NCBI RefSeq assembly: GCF_002002735.1
Contig: NZ_MUNY01000049.1
Location: 62,001 to 126,000, forward strand
Length of the DNA stretch: 64,000 nucleotides
Source of the DNA: Algoriphagus sp. A40
Lineage (GTDB): Bacteria > Bacteroidota > Bacteroidia > Cytophagales > Cyclobacteriaceae
Reading direction: 5' to 3'
Part shown: positions 44,957 to 54,736 of the stretch, piece after piece
Layout of the letters: each line of letters begins with the position of its first letter
Position numbering within the stretch: position 1 is the stretch's first letter
Made by a program: the position numbers and the translations under genes
The notes under the pieces: generated by a model
What the model was told of the DNA's origin: nothing
What the model saw: the letters and a program-made list of their open reading frames with translations, nothing else
Database searches by the model: none

Positions 44957-46417
44957 TTAATTTTCCAGAAGTTCAGTCAATATTTTGGTTGCGACTTTTG
45001 GATCTGCTTTTCCTTTGGATTTTTTCATCACTTCGCCCATAAACATTCCCATGAGGCCTTTTTTGCCGGATTTGTATTCCGCCACTTTGGACCCGTTCTC
45101 CGCCAAAACACTTTCCACAATTGGCTTCAAGGATCCTTCGTCACTTTCCTGGATCAGGTTTAACCGCTGCGCTATTGCAAGGGAGGATTCCTCGGTTGCC
45201 TTGAGCAATTCAGGATAAATCTTTTGGGAGGCGGCTGTGAAAGATACTTTCCCAGCATCCACCAATGCAATCAGTTCAGCCAAAATAGTCGGCTTGATTG
45301 GGAAATCATCTATGTGAAGCACCTGCTCATTCAGATAGGATTTGACTGGACCCATCATCCAGTTGGATGCTGCTTTGTAATTATTTGTTTTGGAACAAAT
45401 CTCTTCAAACCAAAGTGCAATTTCCTTGGCGTCACTCAATACACCTGCATCAAGCGCAGGAAGTCCATAGACATCCACAAATTTGCGGTAAAGCTCCCTC
45501 GGTAAGGCCGGCATGGTTGCCTGAATAGAATGCAGCCATTCTTCGGAAATCACCACCGGACTCAAATCCGGTTCGGGGAAATAACGGTAGTCGTTCAGAT
45601 CTTCCTTGGTACGCATGCTTGCAGTAGTTCCGGTAGCAGCATCGAAGGTTCTGGTTTCAGAAATCACTTCCACACCGGCTTCGAGCAATCCGATGATCCG
45701 CTCATGCTCATGCTCAATTGCCCGGGCAACATTACGGAAGGAGTTCATGTTCTTTACTTCGACCTTTTTGCCGTATTCAGAAGCGCCTTTCAGCATGACC
45801 GAAACGTTGGCATCGCAGCGCAGCGAACCCTCCTCCATATTTCCATCACAGATATCGAGGTATTTGACCAGTTTTTTTATTTCCGTCAGGAAAGCATAAG
45901 CTTCCTCTGGAGTTCTAATATCAGGTTCGGTTACAATTTCCACCAAGGGAGTTCCTGCACGGTTGAAGTCGACCAAAGTGTCTACCTCTCCGACTAAGTG
46001 CATGGATTTTCCGGCGTCTTCTTCCATGTGTACCCGATTCAGTCGGATCACTTTTTCGGTTCCATCAGCCAGCTCAATAGGTACTACCCCACCGATGCAG
46101 ATCGGACCCTTGTCTTGGGTGATCTGATAGCCTTTGGGTAGATCCGGATAGAAATAATTCTTTCGGGAAAAAATATTGTATCGGGTGATTTCAGAATCAC
46201 ATGCCAAACCCATTTTGACCGCAAATTCTACCGCCTTCTTGTTCACCTTTGGCAAAGTACCGGGATGCCCGAGTGTAATTACAGAGATAAGTGTATTGGG
46301 CGATTGCCCATACTGGTTGGCGTCTGCAGCGAACATTTTACTTTCAGTCAGCAACTGGGCGTGGACTTCCAGTCCTACTACCAACTGGTATTTATTTCTC
46401 AGTTCTTCGCTTAGCAT
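44957..46417 (-). CDS. gatB: Asp/Glu-tRNA amidotransferase subunit B
   Basis: Subunit of the GatCAB amidotransferase, which amidates misacylated Glu-tRNA(Gln) or Asp-tRNA(Asn). 486 residues. It starts MLSEELRNKYQLVVGLEVHAQL, has the catalytic-domain LPKGYQITQ, GTPLVEIVTEPDIRTPEEA and LRCDANVSV (metal/ATP-binding region), and ends with a YqeY-like helical tail domain. gatA and gatC are elsewhere. It lies 18 bp downstream of alaS and is probably co-transcribed with it. Confidence 0.96.
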   Translation of the reverse strand: MLSEELRNKYQLVVGLEVHAQLLTESKMFAADANQYGQSPNTLISVITLGHPGTLPKVNKKAVEFAVKMGLACDSEITRYNIFSRKNYFYPDLPKGYQITQDKGPICIGGVVPIELADGTEKVIRLNRVHMEEDAGKSMHLVGEVDTLVDFNRAGTPLVEIVTEPDIRTPEEAYAFLTEIKKLVKYLDICDGNMEEGSLRCDANVSVMLKGASEYGKKVEVKNMNSFRNVARAIEHEHERIIGLLEAGVEVISETRTFDAATGTTASMRTKEDLNDYRYFPEPDLSPVVISEEWLHSIQATMPALPRELYRKFVDVYGLPALDAGVLSDAKEIALWFEEICSKTNNYKAASNWMMGPVKSYLNEQVLHIDDFPIKPTILAELIALVDAGKVSFTAASQKIYPELLKATEESSLAIAQRLNLIQESDEGSLKPIVESVLAENGSKVAEYKSGKKGLMGMFMGEVMKKSKGKADPKVATKILTELLEN

Positions 46418-46435
46418 GTAATGAAATTTCAGCCA

Positions 46436-49060
46436 TCATAAATACATTTCTTTGGCCTTGGCCACTACTTTTCCCAGTCCGGAAAGGTCCTTTCCGCCTG
46501 CTGTTGCAAAGAAAGGCTGACCTCCACCACCGCCTTGGATCTCCTTAGCAAGTTCGCGGACAATCTGACCTGCATTGAGTCCCTTGGAACCTACCAACGT
46601 ATCTTCCAGAATTACTGCCACTTGAGGTTTATCTTCTATTTGGGCAGCCAGCACTACAAAGGCATTTGAAACGTCGTTTTTCAGTTCGTAAGCCAATTTT
46701 TTAAGTGAATCTGCATTAGGCAGCTCGACCTGGGCAATCAGGATATTCACTCCGTCCTTTTCCACAAATTGTTTCAAAAGTTCGGATTTCAACCCGGATG
46801 CTTTTTCTAGGTGCAGAGTTTCAATTTCCTTCCTCAGTTCATTTCTTTCCTGAAGCAAGGCTTCAATTGCCTTTTTGACATCTCTCGGATTCTTCAGCAA
46901 ATCCTGGATTTCCTTGACCAAAGTCTCCTGCTCCCTCAGATAGGACTCAGCAGCCTTGGAAGTGATCGCCTCAATCCTGCGAACACCGGAAGAAATCGAA
47001 CCCTCAGAGGTTATCTTAAACAAACCAATCTGACTGGTATAAGGAACGTGCGTACCTCCACAAAGTTCGACAGAGTAGTTTTTGTCAAATGTGATCACAC
47101 GCACAAAGTCTCCGTACTTTTCGCCGAAAAGTGCCGTGGCACCCATTTTTTTGGCTTCCTCAATCGGCACGTTTCTTTGCTCGAAAAGGTGGATATTTTC
47201 CCGGACTTTGGAGTTTACAATATCTTCCACTTTGGTAATTTCCTCCTCGGTCATTTTGCCGAAGTGAGAAAAATCGAATCGCAATAGGTTTTCATTGACC
47301 AAAGAACCTCGCTGCTGGATATGGTCACCCAACACCGCCTTCAAAGCAGATTGAAGCAAGTGCGTAGCGGTATGGTTATTCATGGTCAAGGTTCGCTTTT
47401 CACGATCCACTTCTGCAGAAAATCGCTTTTCAGGATTTAAGGGAAGCTTTTCCACAAAATGAACGATCAAATCGTTTTCCTTTTTGGTATCGATCACTCG
47501 GATCTTTTCCGAATCGGAGATTAACCAACCCGTATCTCCTACCTGTCCACCGCTTTCGGCATAGAAAGGAGTTTTGTCGAGCACCAATTGGTATCGGTCG
47601 CCTTTTTTATCGGTAATTGTTCTGTGTTTGATGATATGAGAATAGGCTTCGGTAAAATCATAACCGATAAACTCCACTCCAGTATCCTCACTCACTATTA
47701 CCCAATCTCCGGTTTCCTGTTCTGAAGCGGCGCGTGAGCGGGTCTTTTGCTTTTCCATTTCCTCGGCAAAGCCTTTTTCATCCACCGAAAAACCATTTTC
47801 CCGGGCAATCAGCGAAGTCAAATCCAAAGGAAAACCAAAAGTGTCATACAATTCAAAGGCTGTCTTTCCTGTGATGATCTTATCGCCTTTAGAATTCAAT
47901 TCGGCTTTGATTGACTCAAGCATTTTCAGGCCATGGTCCAATGTTCTCAGAAACGAAGCTTCCTCCTCCTGGATCACCTTGGCGATAAATTCCTGCTGTA
48001 GCCTAACTTCCGGGAAAATGTCCCCGAAATATTCGGCGATCAAAGGAGTCAATTCAAAAAGAAATGGCTGCTGCAAGCCTAGGAATGTATATCCATAACG
48101 AACTGCTCTTCTGAGGATTCGGCGGATGACATAGCCTGCCTTGTTATTGGATGGAATCTGTCCGTCGGCAATTGTAAATGAAATCGCGCGGATATGATCC
48201 ACGATCACCCGGAAAGCAATATCAGTCTGCTCATCCAATCCATAGGTTTTGCCTGATTTCTTGGCAATAGCGTCCAAAAATGGCTTGAACAAATCGGTGT
48301 CGTAATTGGAGGATTTGAACTGAATGGCTCTCACCAATCGCTCAAAACCCATCCCCGTATCCACATGCTTGGCAGGAAGTTCTTTCAGGCTTCCATCAGC
48401 CAATCTATTAAACTGCATGAACACGAGGTTCCAAATTTCGATCACCTGAGGATGGTCATTGTTGACCAGATCCCGTCCTGGAATTGTGGCAATTTCTGAT
48501 TCTGATCTCAGATCGACGTGAATTTCAGAACAAGGCCCGCAGGGTCCGGTATCGCCCATTTCCCAAAAGTTATCCTTCTTGGAACCCATGATGATACGGT
48601 CCACAGGTACAATTTGGCTCCAAAGATCAAAGGCCTCCTGATCTTTTTCCAGCTTGTCCCCTGCATCTCCCTGAAAAACAGAAACATACAATCGGTCTTT
48701 GGGAAGTTTGTAAACTTCTGTCAAAAGTTCCCAAGCCCAAGCGATGGCGTCTTTTTTGAAATAATCTCCAAAGGACCAGTTGCCCAGCATTTCAAACATG
48801 GTGTGATGGTAGGTATCCACTCCCACTTCCTCCAGATCATTGTGCTTGCCGCTTACGCGAAGGCATTTTTGAGAGTTGGCGACTCTTGGATATTTGGCAG
48901 TTTCATTGCCTAGGAATGCGTCTTTGAACTGATTCATCCCGGCATTGGTAAACATCAGGGTTGGGTCATTTTTGACCACAATCGGGGATGAAGGAACGTA
49001 CTGATGCTGTTTGGATTGGAAAAACTCGATGAAGGTACTCCGTATTTTCTTTGCTTCCAT
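46436..49060 (-). CDS. alaS: Alanine--tRNA ligase
   Basis: Class II synthetase charging tRNA-Ala. 874 residues, full length. The N-terminal catalytic part has KCLRVSGKHNDLEEVG, FEMLGNWSFGDYFKKDAI and GDTGPCGPCSEIH. The editing domain has the zinc ligands HTATHLLQ and CGGTHV. A C-terminal DHHA1-type domain ends with GGGGGQPFFATAGGKD. No unusual leader structure is evident upstream. Confidence 0.97.
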   Translation of the reverse strand: MEAKKIRSTFIEFFQSKQHQYVPSSPIVVKNDPTLMFTNAGMNQFKDAFLGNETAKYPRVANSQKCLRVSGKHNDLEEVGVDTYHHTMFEMLGNWSFGDYFKKDAIAWAWELLTEVYKLPKDRLYVSVFQGDAGDKLEKDQEAFDLWSQIVPVDRIIMGSKKDNFWEMGDTGPCGPCSEIHVDLRSESEIATIPGRDLVNNDHPQVIEIWNLVFMQFNRLADGSLKELPAKHVDTGMGFERLVRAIQFKSSNYDTDLFKPFLDAIAKKSGKTYGLDEQTDIAFRVIVDHIRAISFTIADGQIPSNNKAGYVIRRILRRAVRYGYTFLGLQQPFLFELTPLIAEYFGDIFPEVRLQQEFIAKVIQEEEASFLRTLDHGLKMLESIKAELNSKGDKIITGKTAFELYDTFGFPLDLTSLIARENGFSVDEKGFAEEMEKQKTRSRAASEQETGDWVIVSEDTGVEFIGYDFTEAYSHIIKHRTITDKKGDRYQLVLDKTPFYAESGGQVGDTGWLISDSEKIRVIDTKKENDLIVHFVEKLPLNPEKRFSAEVDREKRTLTMNNHTATHLLQSALKAVLGDHIQQRGSLVNENLLRFDFSHFGKMTEEEITKVEDIVNSKVRENIHLFEQRNVPIEEAKKMGATALFGEKYGDFVRVITFDKNYSVELCGGTHVPYTSQIGLFKITSEGSISSGVRRIEAITSKAAESYLREQETLVKEIQDLLKNPRDVKKAIEALLQERNELRKEIETLHLEKASGLKSELLKQFVEKDGVNILIAQVELPNADSLKKLAYELKNDVSNAFVVLAAQIEDKPQVAVILEDTLVGSKGLNAGQIVRELAKEIQGGGGGQPFFATAGGKDLSGLGKVVAKAKEMYL

Positions 49061-49461
49061 GGAAGGTCTGAGGTGCAGTAATGAACTATTCTTGTTTTTG
49101 GACCAAAATGAGGCCCTTTTTATCGGGTGACAAAATTAACAGAAATGACGGGCTTATGCGCATCTCCTTCAGGATTTTGAAGTAGATGGAAAAATATGAG
49201 TCATCAGCACCCGAAAGTTTGCCTTTGCCTGATTGCCCAAAAACGTGCTAATAAATCCCCAAATTATAAGTTTCCTCCCGAATCCAGAGGAAATGTAAAA
49301 TCACCGATTATTTCTAGGCTATCCTAGTGACCCGATACCTTAAAAATCGTATTTCATAATTCGTATTTCCTTCCTTACTTTCATAAAAATTTTAGAAAAC
49401 TTATAACTTATCGTGCTTTGGTTTTTTCAAAGCGCGTTGGTGGCAAAACCATAAAAATTCA
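49061..49461. other. 400-bp intergenic region upstream of the D-threonine-aldolase-like gene
   Basis: No ORF is supported here. It holds the alaS promoter region on one side. On the other are a 7-bp period array (49347-49374) and a hairpin close to the next gene: CGTGCTTTG (49412-49420) with CAAAGCGCG (49428-49436), one G-U pair, 25 bp before the ATG. That hairpin has no T tract and could be a leader structure or part of a promoter. Confidence 0.5.
49347..49374. repeat. 7-bp period array
   Basis: TCGTATT, TCATAAT, TCGTATT and TCCTTCC are four consecutive heptamers in the alaS/D-threonine-aldolase-like intergenic region. Confidence 0.5.
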
Positions 49462-50562
49462 ATGTCCTATCTAGACCAAATCACCTCCCCGACTCTTTTA
49501 ATCGACGAAAAAATCACTCGCGCCAATATCAAACGAATGGCTGATAAAGCCTCCAGAAATGGCAAAAAGCTCGTCCCTCACTGGAAAACTGCCCAATCCC
49601 ATGAGATCGGAAATTGGGCCAAAGAGTACGGAATCCGTGAGGTGACAGCTTCATCCATCAAATTGGCCGAATACCTCTGCGGTCAAGGCTGGGACAATAT
49701 CCACATCGCTTTTCCTTTCAATCCACTTGAAACCCCAAGACTAAACCGCTTGGCTGCAACCCAAAGTTTTTCTGTCCAGGTGGTCAATCCCGTGACTGCA
49801 CAGAAACTGGTGGACGGCCTGACAAATCCGGTTGGGTTCTTTATTGAAATTGATGCAGGTTACGGCCGAACTGGGGTGCATATCTCTGATTTTGGTACAA
49901 TCGAGGAAATCCTCCGTACCGCAAGAAAGTCCGATAAGCTTAAATTCAAGGGTTTTTACCTTCATCCCGGCCACACCTATTATACCGCCGACAAGGCTGG
50001 AATCTACGAGCAAAGCCGACAGGCCCTTCATATGCTCAAAATGAAATATCAAAGTGAATTTCCGGATTTAGTGACACGGGTGGGCGATACCCCGGGTTGT
50101 GCTGTGATGGAAGACTTTGGGGATATCGACGAACTCGGACCTGGAAACTTCGTCTTTTTTGATCTCATGCAGGCAGAACTCGGCAGCTGCACCAAAGCCG
50201 ATATTTCAGTATGTCTTGCCGTTCCGGTGGTCGACATCAGCAAAGAGCGAAAAGAAATCCTGATCCACGGAGGCGGAGTTCATTTGGCAAAAGATGTGCT
50301 GGTTGATGCTGCAGGCAATAAAAACTTCGGAGAGGTGGTTTTCCTGAATGAAAATGGTTGGTCCATTCCGACAGATCGTTCCTACCTAAAGAGCATTTCC
50401 CAAGAACACGGAGTGATCAAAGCCTCAGATTCTCTTTTGGCAACTGTCAAAGTTGGAGATTTGCTGGGCATCCTACCCATTCACTCCTGCATGACTGCGG
50501 ATTGCATGGGAGAATATTTGAGTCTGGATGGAAGGAAGATTGATCACTGCGAAGGTCAGTAA
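49462..50562 (+). CDS. D-threonine aldolase-like PLP enzyme
   Basis: Fold-type III (alanine-racemase-like) PLP enzyme, 366 residues. The PLP lysine is probably Lys42 in VPHWKTAQSHE. Metal ligands of the D-threonine-aldolase/D-serine-dehydratase-like family are visible at the C-terminus as His341 and Cys343 in LPIHSCMTADCM. Other marks are FFIEIDAGYGRTGV and YLHPGHTYYT. It probably cleaves D-threonine or a related beta-hydroxy amino acid, or dehydrates D-serine. It is monocistronic; its last few codons lie inside a 7-bp repeat array (50554-50594). Confidence 0.88.
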   Translation: MSYLDQITSPTLLIDEKITRANIKRMADKASRNGKKLVPHWKTAQSHEIGNWAKEYGIREVTASSIKLAEYLCGQGWDNIHIAFPFNPLETPRLNRLAATQSFSVQVVNPVTAQKLVDGLTNPVGFFIEIDAGYGRTGVHISDFGTIEEILRTARKSDKLKFKGFYLHPGHTYYTADKAGIYEQSRQALHMLKMKYQSEFPDLVTRVGDTPGCAVMEDFGDIDELGPGNFVFFDLMQAELGSCTKADISVCLAVPVVDISKERKEILIHGGGVHLAKDVLVDAAGNKNFGEVVFLNENGWSIPTDRSYLKSISQEHGVIKASDSLLATVKVGDLLGILPIHSCMTADCMGEYLSLDGRKIDHCEGQ

Positions 50563-50594
50563 GCAGTCGCAGTGATCAGTAAGCAGTGTCAGAC
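50554..50594. repeat. 7-bp period array over the gene end
   Basis: GGTCAGT, AAGCAGT, CGCAGT, GATCAGT, AAGCAGT and GTCAGAC follow one another with a 7-base step, one unit being 6 bases. The array begins inside the last codons of the aldolase-like gene. Confidence 0.6.
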
Positions 50595-50808
50595 TGAGCA
50601 CCTGAGTAACGAGAGTTACGAAGTCGAAGTCAGGGTTTAGTCGCAGTATTCAGGATCTCGGCGTCAGTACCTTTGTAGGTTCCCGACTTTTTTCCCTCTG
50701 TGAGAATCTGTGTCATCTGTGAGAAAATTCCCATTTTCATCGAGTAGGTTGAAGTAATCAGTTTAAGAAAATAGAGCAGTCTTTTTTCCACAATTATTCC
50801 AAGGAATC

Positions 50809-51318
50809 ATGTACCAGTCACTAATAATCACCAAAACACTAGCTGCACCGGTTGCCATAGCTTTTGACATGTTTTCTCAAAAAGACCATGTGGCAAATTG
50901 GTGGGGACCAAAAGGAATGGACATGGAAATCAAATCTTTCGATTTTCGCCCTGAGGGCATTTTTCATTATGTGCTCAAAGCTGGCAATGGCTTCGAAATG
51001 TGGGGTAAATTCACCTATCTGGAGATCGAAGCGCCTCATCGGATTACGCTCATCAATTCCTTTTCCAATCCTGAAGGTGAAACGGTTCCGGCTCCTTTGG
51101 TTCCTTTCGGGGCAGATTGGCCTTTGGAAATGTGGACCGAATATCGCTTTGAGCCTTCTGGTGAAGAAACTCAGTTAACGCTTACCTCCTATCCACAAAA
51201 CGCCAGTGAAGCCAGCAAGCAACTGTTCTTTGAAAATCACCAAAACATGAAATTGGGATTTAAAGGAACTTTTGATGCTTTGGTGGGATATCTGGAACGA
51301 ATCAAAAGCAATCAATAA
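50809..51318 (+). CDS. SRPBCC/AHSA1-type protein
   Basis: 169 residues of the START-like AHSA1 family: VAIAFDMFSQKDHVANWWGPKG near the start, followed by FRPEGIFHYVLKAG and a C-terminal helix GFKGTFDALVGYLERI. These proteins bind small hydrophobic ligands or act as cochaperones; no ligand can be named. It starts 246 bp downstream of the aldolase-like gene. Confidence 0.93.
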   Translation: MYQSLIITKTLAAPVAIAFDMFSQKDHVANWWGPKGMDMEIKSFDFRPEGIFHYVLKAGNGFEMWGKFTYLEIEAPHRITLINSFSNPEGETVPAPLVPFGADWPLEMWTEYRFEPSGEETQLTLTSYPQNASEASKQLFFENHQNMKLGFKGTFDALVGYLERIKSNQ

Positions 51319-51358
51319 TCCGTAAATTAGATATTCGATAATTTAACCTCCTTTTCCG

Positions 51359-51559
51359 ATGACCAGAACCTCAACCCTTGACCCAGGAACAGCAGCCTTT
51401 TTAACCTTTCTGATTCCGGGATGGGGACAAATGCGTCGTGGCAAAGTCAAAACCGGACTGATCTGGCTAGTGGTGGTAGTTGCCGGATATTTTGCAATGA
51501 TCATCCCCGGATTAATTCTTCACGGAATCTGCATCATGGATGCCTATTACAGAGAATAA
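51359..51559 (+). CDS. Small TM2-like membrane protein, 66 aa
   Basis: 66 residues. Two hydrophobic segments surround a short basic loop: AAFLTFLIPGWGQMRRGKVK then TGLIWLVVVVAGYFAMIIPGLILH. The PGWGQMRRGK motif is like the PGxGQxYxG motif of TM2-domain and DUF5683-type proteins. It lies 40 bp after the AHSA1 gene on the same strand and may share its transcript. Confidence 0.78.
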   Translation: MTRTSTLDPGTAAFLTFLIPGWGQMRRGKVKTGLIWLVVVVAGYFAMIIPGLILHGICIMDAYYRE

Positions 51560-51574
51560 AGAGAAAGGATTGAA

Positions 51575-52900
51575 TCAATTTTCTCCCTTCACTTTTTCTT
51601 TTCCGTAAATAGGAAGCTTTATTGCGAAATAGAGATCCGTTGTTCTGGACTTTTTGGAAAGCGCATTGGTTAGGATTGATCCTGATCCAAGCAATACCGG
51701 ACCAGCCCGAAATCCAAGTCCCCAGGAAGGTGTCGTGTCGTATTGACGCATTCCAAAGGGACTATAAATACTAAGCCATTTAAATTCCAGGCGGGGAGTC
51801 ACCATCACCATATTGATTACTCGGCTAACCGGAATATCACCATCCTTGCTGATCGCCATCCCTGCCTGGGCGCTGATATAAAGCTTATCATTGATCCCAT
51901 AATCTGCAAAAAATTGAAGTGAGGTCGGTAATCCAAGTTTCCCTTCGAATGGCATCTCCGTCCCTTCAAAATTATCTTCCAAAACCTCCTGAAAGTCTTT
52001 TTCCACAAATTCTTCTCCGGGGATAGTCGAATTCATATCATATTGAACCCGATAACCATCTGAATAATTAACTGCCCCCAAATCCAAAACCGAAACTCCC
52101 GCCCGCAATTTATAACCGGTACCAGTCGTATTCCCTTTCAGTTCATAGATCAAACCCAAGTCAAGCGCAAATCCGGGTTGAATCTCGGAGAAATCAATAT
52201 CCTCTGAGTCAAACCCGAGTGAATACCCATAATCCAAAAATCCGGCTGTACCAAGCAAATCAGTTTCTGAGTTATAATCAGCTTTGAGTTGAGGAGAGTC
52301 ACCATACACCCCACCAGCTCCGAGCAACAATTTGAAATTGGCACCGGCACTGAAACTGTGATTGGCCTTTGACACCAATACCCTGGAATAACCGAATCCA
52401 ATCTCTCCCCATGCGTGCACGATCCCCGAAAGATCCTCCATTTCAGTCGTGAAATCCACTTTGCCGGTTTCTTCATTTGTTGCAAATTCATAAAAATTCC
52501 CATCTATATTATTCAGGTTGAAAAATCCACGCAATCGGGTGGTAAGAGAAATCACACTCTTTTCATTCAGTCTCATCAGGACTGAGGGTCCAAGTACATC
52601 CACATTGCCAAAAAAATTATTATCGGGCTGAGGGTTAGTTTCAAAGTCTTCATCCACCTCAAAACCCTCCGTCAAACTTCCAAGATCGCTAAGGTTGACA
52701 GTCAGGTAATCACTCCCTACAAAAGAAGATGCGGAAATCAAATTGATGTCCAACTTGGTTCGGGCAAGCGTACCCAAGGCAGGATTAAGAGTAAGTGATT
52801 GGACCCCCATACGGCTGTCCAGCTGCGCACCGACAAAGTTTTGGCTCATTCCGGTGAAGGAAGCGCACAAACCCAAAACAATTAGAAAAGCTTTTTTCAT
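51575..52900 (-). CDS. DUF5723 family outer-membrane beta-barrel protein
   Basis: Start at the ATG at 52900 (MKKAFLIVLGLCASFTGMSQ), giving a signal peptide cleaved near residue 20. 441 residues. It shows alternating hydrophobic and polar strands over the whole length, with aromatic-ended strands such as GFDLGLIYELKGN-like and FFADYGINDKLYISAQAGMA. The family is Bacteroidota-specific; relatives are predicted outer-membrane barrels. Function is not known. It converges on the TM2-like gene. Confidence 0.86.
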   Translation of the reverse strand: MKKAFLIVLGLCASFTGMSQNFVGAQLDSRMGVQSLTLNPALGTLARTKLDINLISASSFVGSDYLTVNLSDLGSLTEGFEVDEDFETNPQPDNNFFGNVDVLGPSVLMRLNEKSVISLTTRLRGFFNLNNIDGNFYEFATNEETGKVDFTTEMEDLSGIVHAWGEIGFGYSRVLVSKANHSFSAGANFKLLLGAGGVYGDSPQLKADYNSETDLLGTAGFLDYGYSLGFDSEDIDFSEIQPGFALDLGLIYELKGNTTGTGYKLRAGVSVLDLGAVNYSDGYRVQYDMNSTIPGEEFVEKDFQEVLEDNFEGTEMPFEGKLGLPTSLQFFADYGINDKLYISAQAGMAISKDGDIPVSRVINMVMVTPRLEFKWLSIYSPFGMRQYDTTPSWGLGFRAGPVLLGSGSILTNALSKKSRTTDLYFAIKLPIYGKEKVKGEN

Positions 52901-53212
52901 AAAAATCAATCTGGAAAATAATGTGGTTTCGGATTATTAAATCCGGATGTCTTATCACGTATCCCGTATTCTATTCCATTGCCGGAAGGCTAAAAATAGA
53001 ATTGTCAAATTAGATATTAAACTTTGATTCAAAGGTCAATTAGTTTAAAAATTCGAATCCAAAAAAATCTTTGGAATCAATTTTCCCCAGAACTCTTTCA
53101 TTTCATTGAAAAGAGGTTTTTGTGAAATTTCAAATTCAAGCCTGAATTCGGCCCCCTTGCCTAAAATTCTTCGGTTCTGCTATTTAAATTGAAAAGAAAT
53201 ATCTGATACTAT
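52901..53212. other. Intergenic region, about 310 bp
   Basis: AT-rich, without a supported ORF. A short array CACGTAT, CCCGTAT, TCTATTC (52956-52976, period 7) is the only structure I see. It should hold the promoters of the divergent DUF5723 and VOC genes. Confidence 0.4.
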
Positions 53213-53569
53213 ATGTACAAAGCCTTATACCTCAGTCCAATGATTCCCTCCTATAACCTCCTTAAAACAGGGGAGTTTTTCAAGGAAATCCTGGGGTTTT
53301 CCCCACACATGGAGACTGAAAATTATTCCATCTTCTACAAAGACAAACAAACTATCCATCTTCTAAGAGCTGGAGAATCCATAGGCCAGATGGAGTTTTA
53401 CCTGGAAGTGGATCAGTTGGATCTTCTTTGGGAAAGCATCAAGGATCGATTGGATGGGCTGCAGGTCAAAGCTCCTTTTGACCGGGAGTATGGTATGAGG
53501 GAGTTCCATTTGGAAATCCCATATACTAAAACCCTACTGTTGGTAGGGCAGGAATTGAATAATCAATAA
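53213..53569 (+). CDS. Single-domain VOC (glyoxalase-like) protein
   Basis: 118 residues with one glyoxalase/bleomycin-resistance fold: PSYNLLKTGEFFKEILGFSP then YSIFYKDKQTIHLLRAG and MREFHLEIPYTKTLLLVGQ. A full site would need a homodimer. The ligand is unknown; members of this class include bleomycin-type binding proteins. It stands alone. Confidence 0.82.
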   Translation: MYKALYLSPMIPSYNLLKTGEFFKEILGFSPHMETENYSIFYKDKQTIHLLRAGESIGQMEFYLEVDQLDLLWESIKDRLDGLQVKAPFDREYGMREFHLEIPYTKTLLLVGQELNNQ

Positions 53570-53707
53570 AGCTTATAAAGCCAATTTGTAACTAAAAAGT
53601 AAACTCTATTTGGCCAATTGGCGAGATCTCCTGGTCAAATCCCCGAAACCGGTAACCTGATCTTAACTACTTGGCAAATAATCCATTAATTCATTTTTTT
53701 GGCCTGT

Positions 53708-54736
53708 TCAACTGTCAAAACAACTGAACCCTTTGTATTCCCGAATATTGATCAGTCGGGTACAGTTTGCGTCTGAATAGACTTTTCCGCTACCGATGAC
53801 CACTTCTTGTTCAACGCAAAATCCATTGCCAATCCTGCATACTTTTCTGGCAAAGTATTCTTCTGAAATCCATCTTGGAGGTAGTTGGATTGGCCTGTTG
53901 AGGGTGTCCCTTCCAATCAGTAAAGGGAATTCTTGGGTGCAAATTCGGGCCAAAGTTGCTGGACCATCCTGGCAGGCTGCACTTTTGTAAACTTTGTATC
54001 GGATAAAATCACGTTCGAATTCGTTGATCAATTCTGCAGGAATTTCTTCATTGAATTCAAATTTATACCTCATTCGAAAACTGAAATCCCACAATTTTTC
54101 TTTGCAAAAATCCAAATCCCTGTAATATTCGTCTTTTGCTTCTTCATTGAGCTCCTCACCTTCTTTTTTGGCTGCTTCGGGGTCTCCTTCTTTCAGGGCT
54201 TTTTCAGCTGCTTCTCCCTTTTCCTGTCCGTTTTTGAGAAGTTTTCCTTTGAATTCATCCAGTTTTTCCTTGTCTTTTTCCATTGGCCCTTGGCCATTTA
54301 ATCCCTCCTCCAGGTCGCCGGCCAATTTGCCACAGGCAAGGATGATCTGATCCTTCAGATTGGGCACATTTCGGTTTATCAGACTGGAAATCTGGTTTTC
54401 AAAATCCTGGAAAACCTCGTCCATGCAGATATCTGTAGGCTTATAATCCTGAAACTCCCAAGGACGCTCTACTTCTGCGAGTTGGAAAATATAGAGAACA
54501 GTTTTCCCCTCATGTTCCAAAATTGGCAAAGTATATAACTCCCCTTCAAAGGGTTTGGCCTGAAGTTTTGTAAGGACATCAGATTTATCAGCAGATGTGG
54601 TGAAAAGTATTCCGGAATGTGTATCCAGATAACCGGCCAAATCTTCAGAGGTTAATTCAGTTTTGATTTCTTTTTTGGAGCAGGAAAAGAGAGATAGGAT
54701 TAAAATTACTGCAAGTGAAAATAGTAGCTTTTTCAT
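53708..54736 (-). CDS. Lipoprotein with a highly charged central helix region
   Basis: 342 residues, lipobox LSLFSC (lipid Cys19). I recognise no family. The central part (residues about 140-215) is very rich in Glu, Lys, Asp and Gly, for example EKGEAAEKALKEGDPEAAKK, and would form a charged helix or coiled coil. The flanking domains contain Cys residues spread through the C-terminal third (for example RKVCRIGNGFCVEQE, CQDGP). A structural or binding role at the membrane is possible, without further evidence. Confidence 0.65.
   Translation of the reverse strand: MKKLLFSLAVILILSLFSCSKKEIKTELTSEDLAGYLDTHSGILFTTSADKSDVLTKLQAKPFEGELYTLPILEHEGKTVLYIFQLAEVERPWEFQDYKPTDICMDEVFQDFENQISSLINRNVPNLKDQIILACGKLAGDLEEGLNGQGPMEKDKEKLDEFKGKLLKNGQEKGEAAEKALKEGDPEAAKKEGEELNEEAKDEYYRDLDFCKEKLWDFSFRMRYKFEFNEEIPAELINEFERDFIRYKVYKSAACQDGPATLARICTQEFPLLIGRDTLNRPIQLPPRWISEEYFARKVCRIGNGFCVEQEVVIGSGKVYSDANCTRLINIREYKGFSCFDS

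Noticed and set aside
49412..49436. Possible riboswitch or attenuator hairpin in the leader of the D-threonine-aldolase-like gene
   Set aside because: A 9-bp stem without further conserved bases or an alternative structure is not enough for a riboswitch call.
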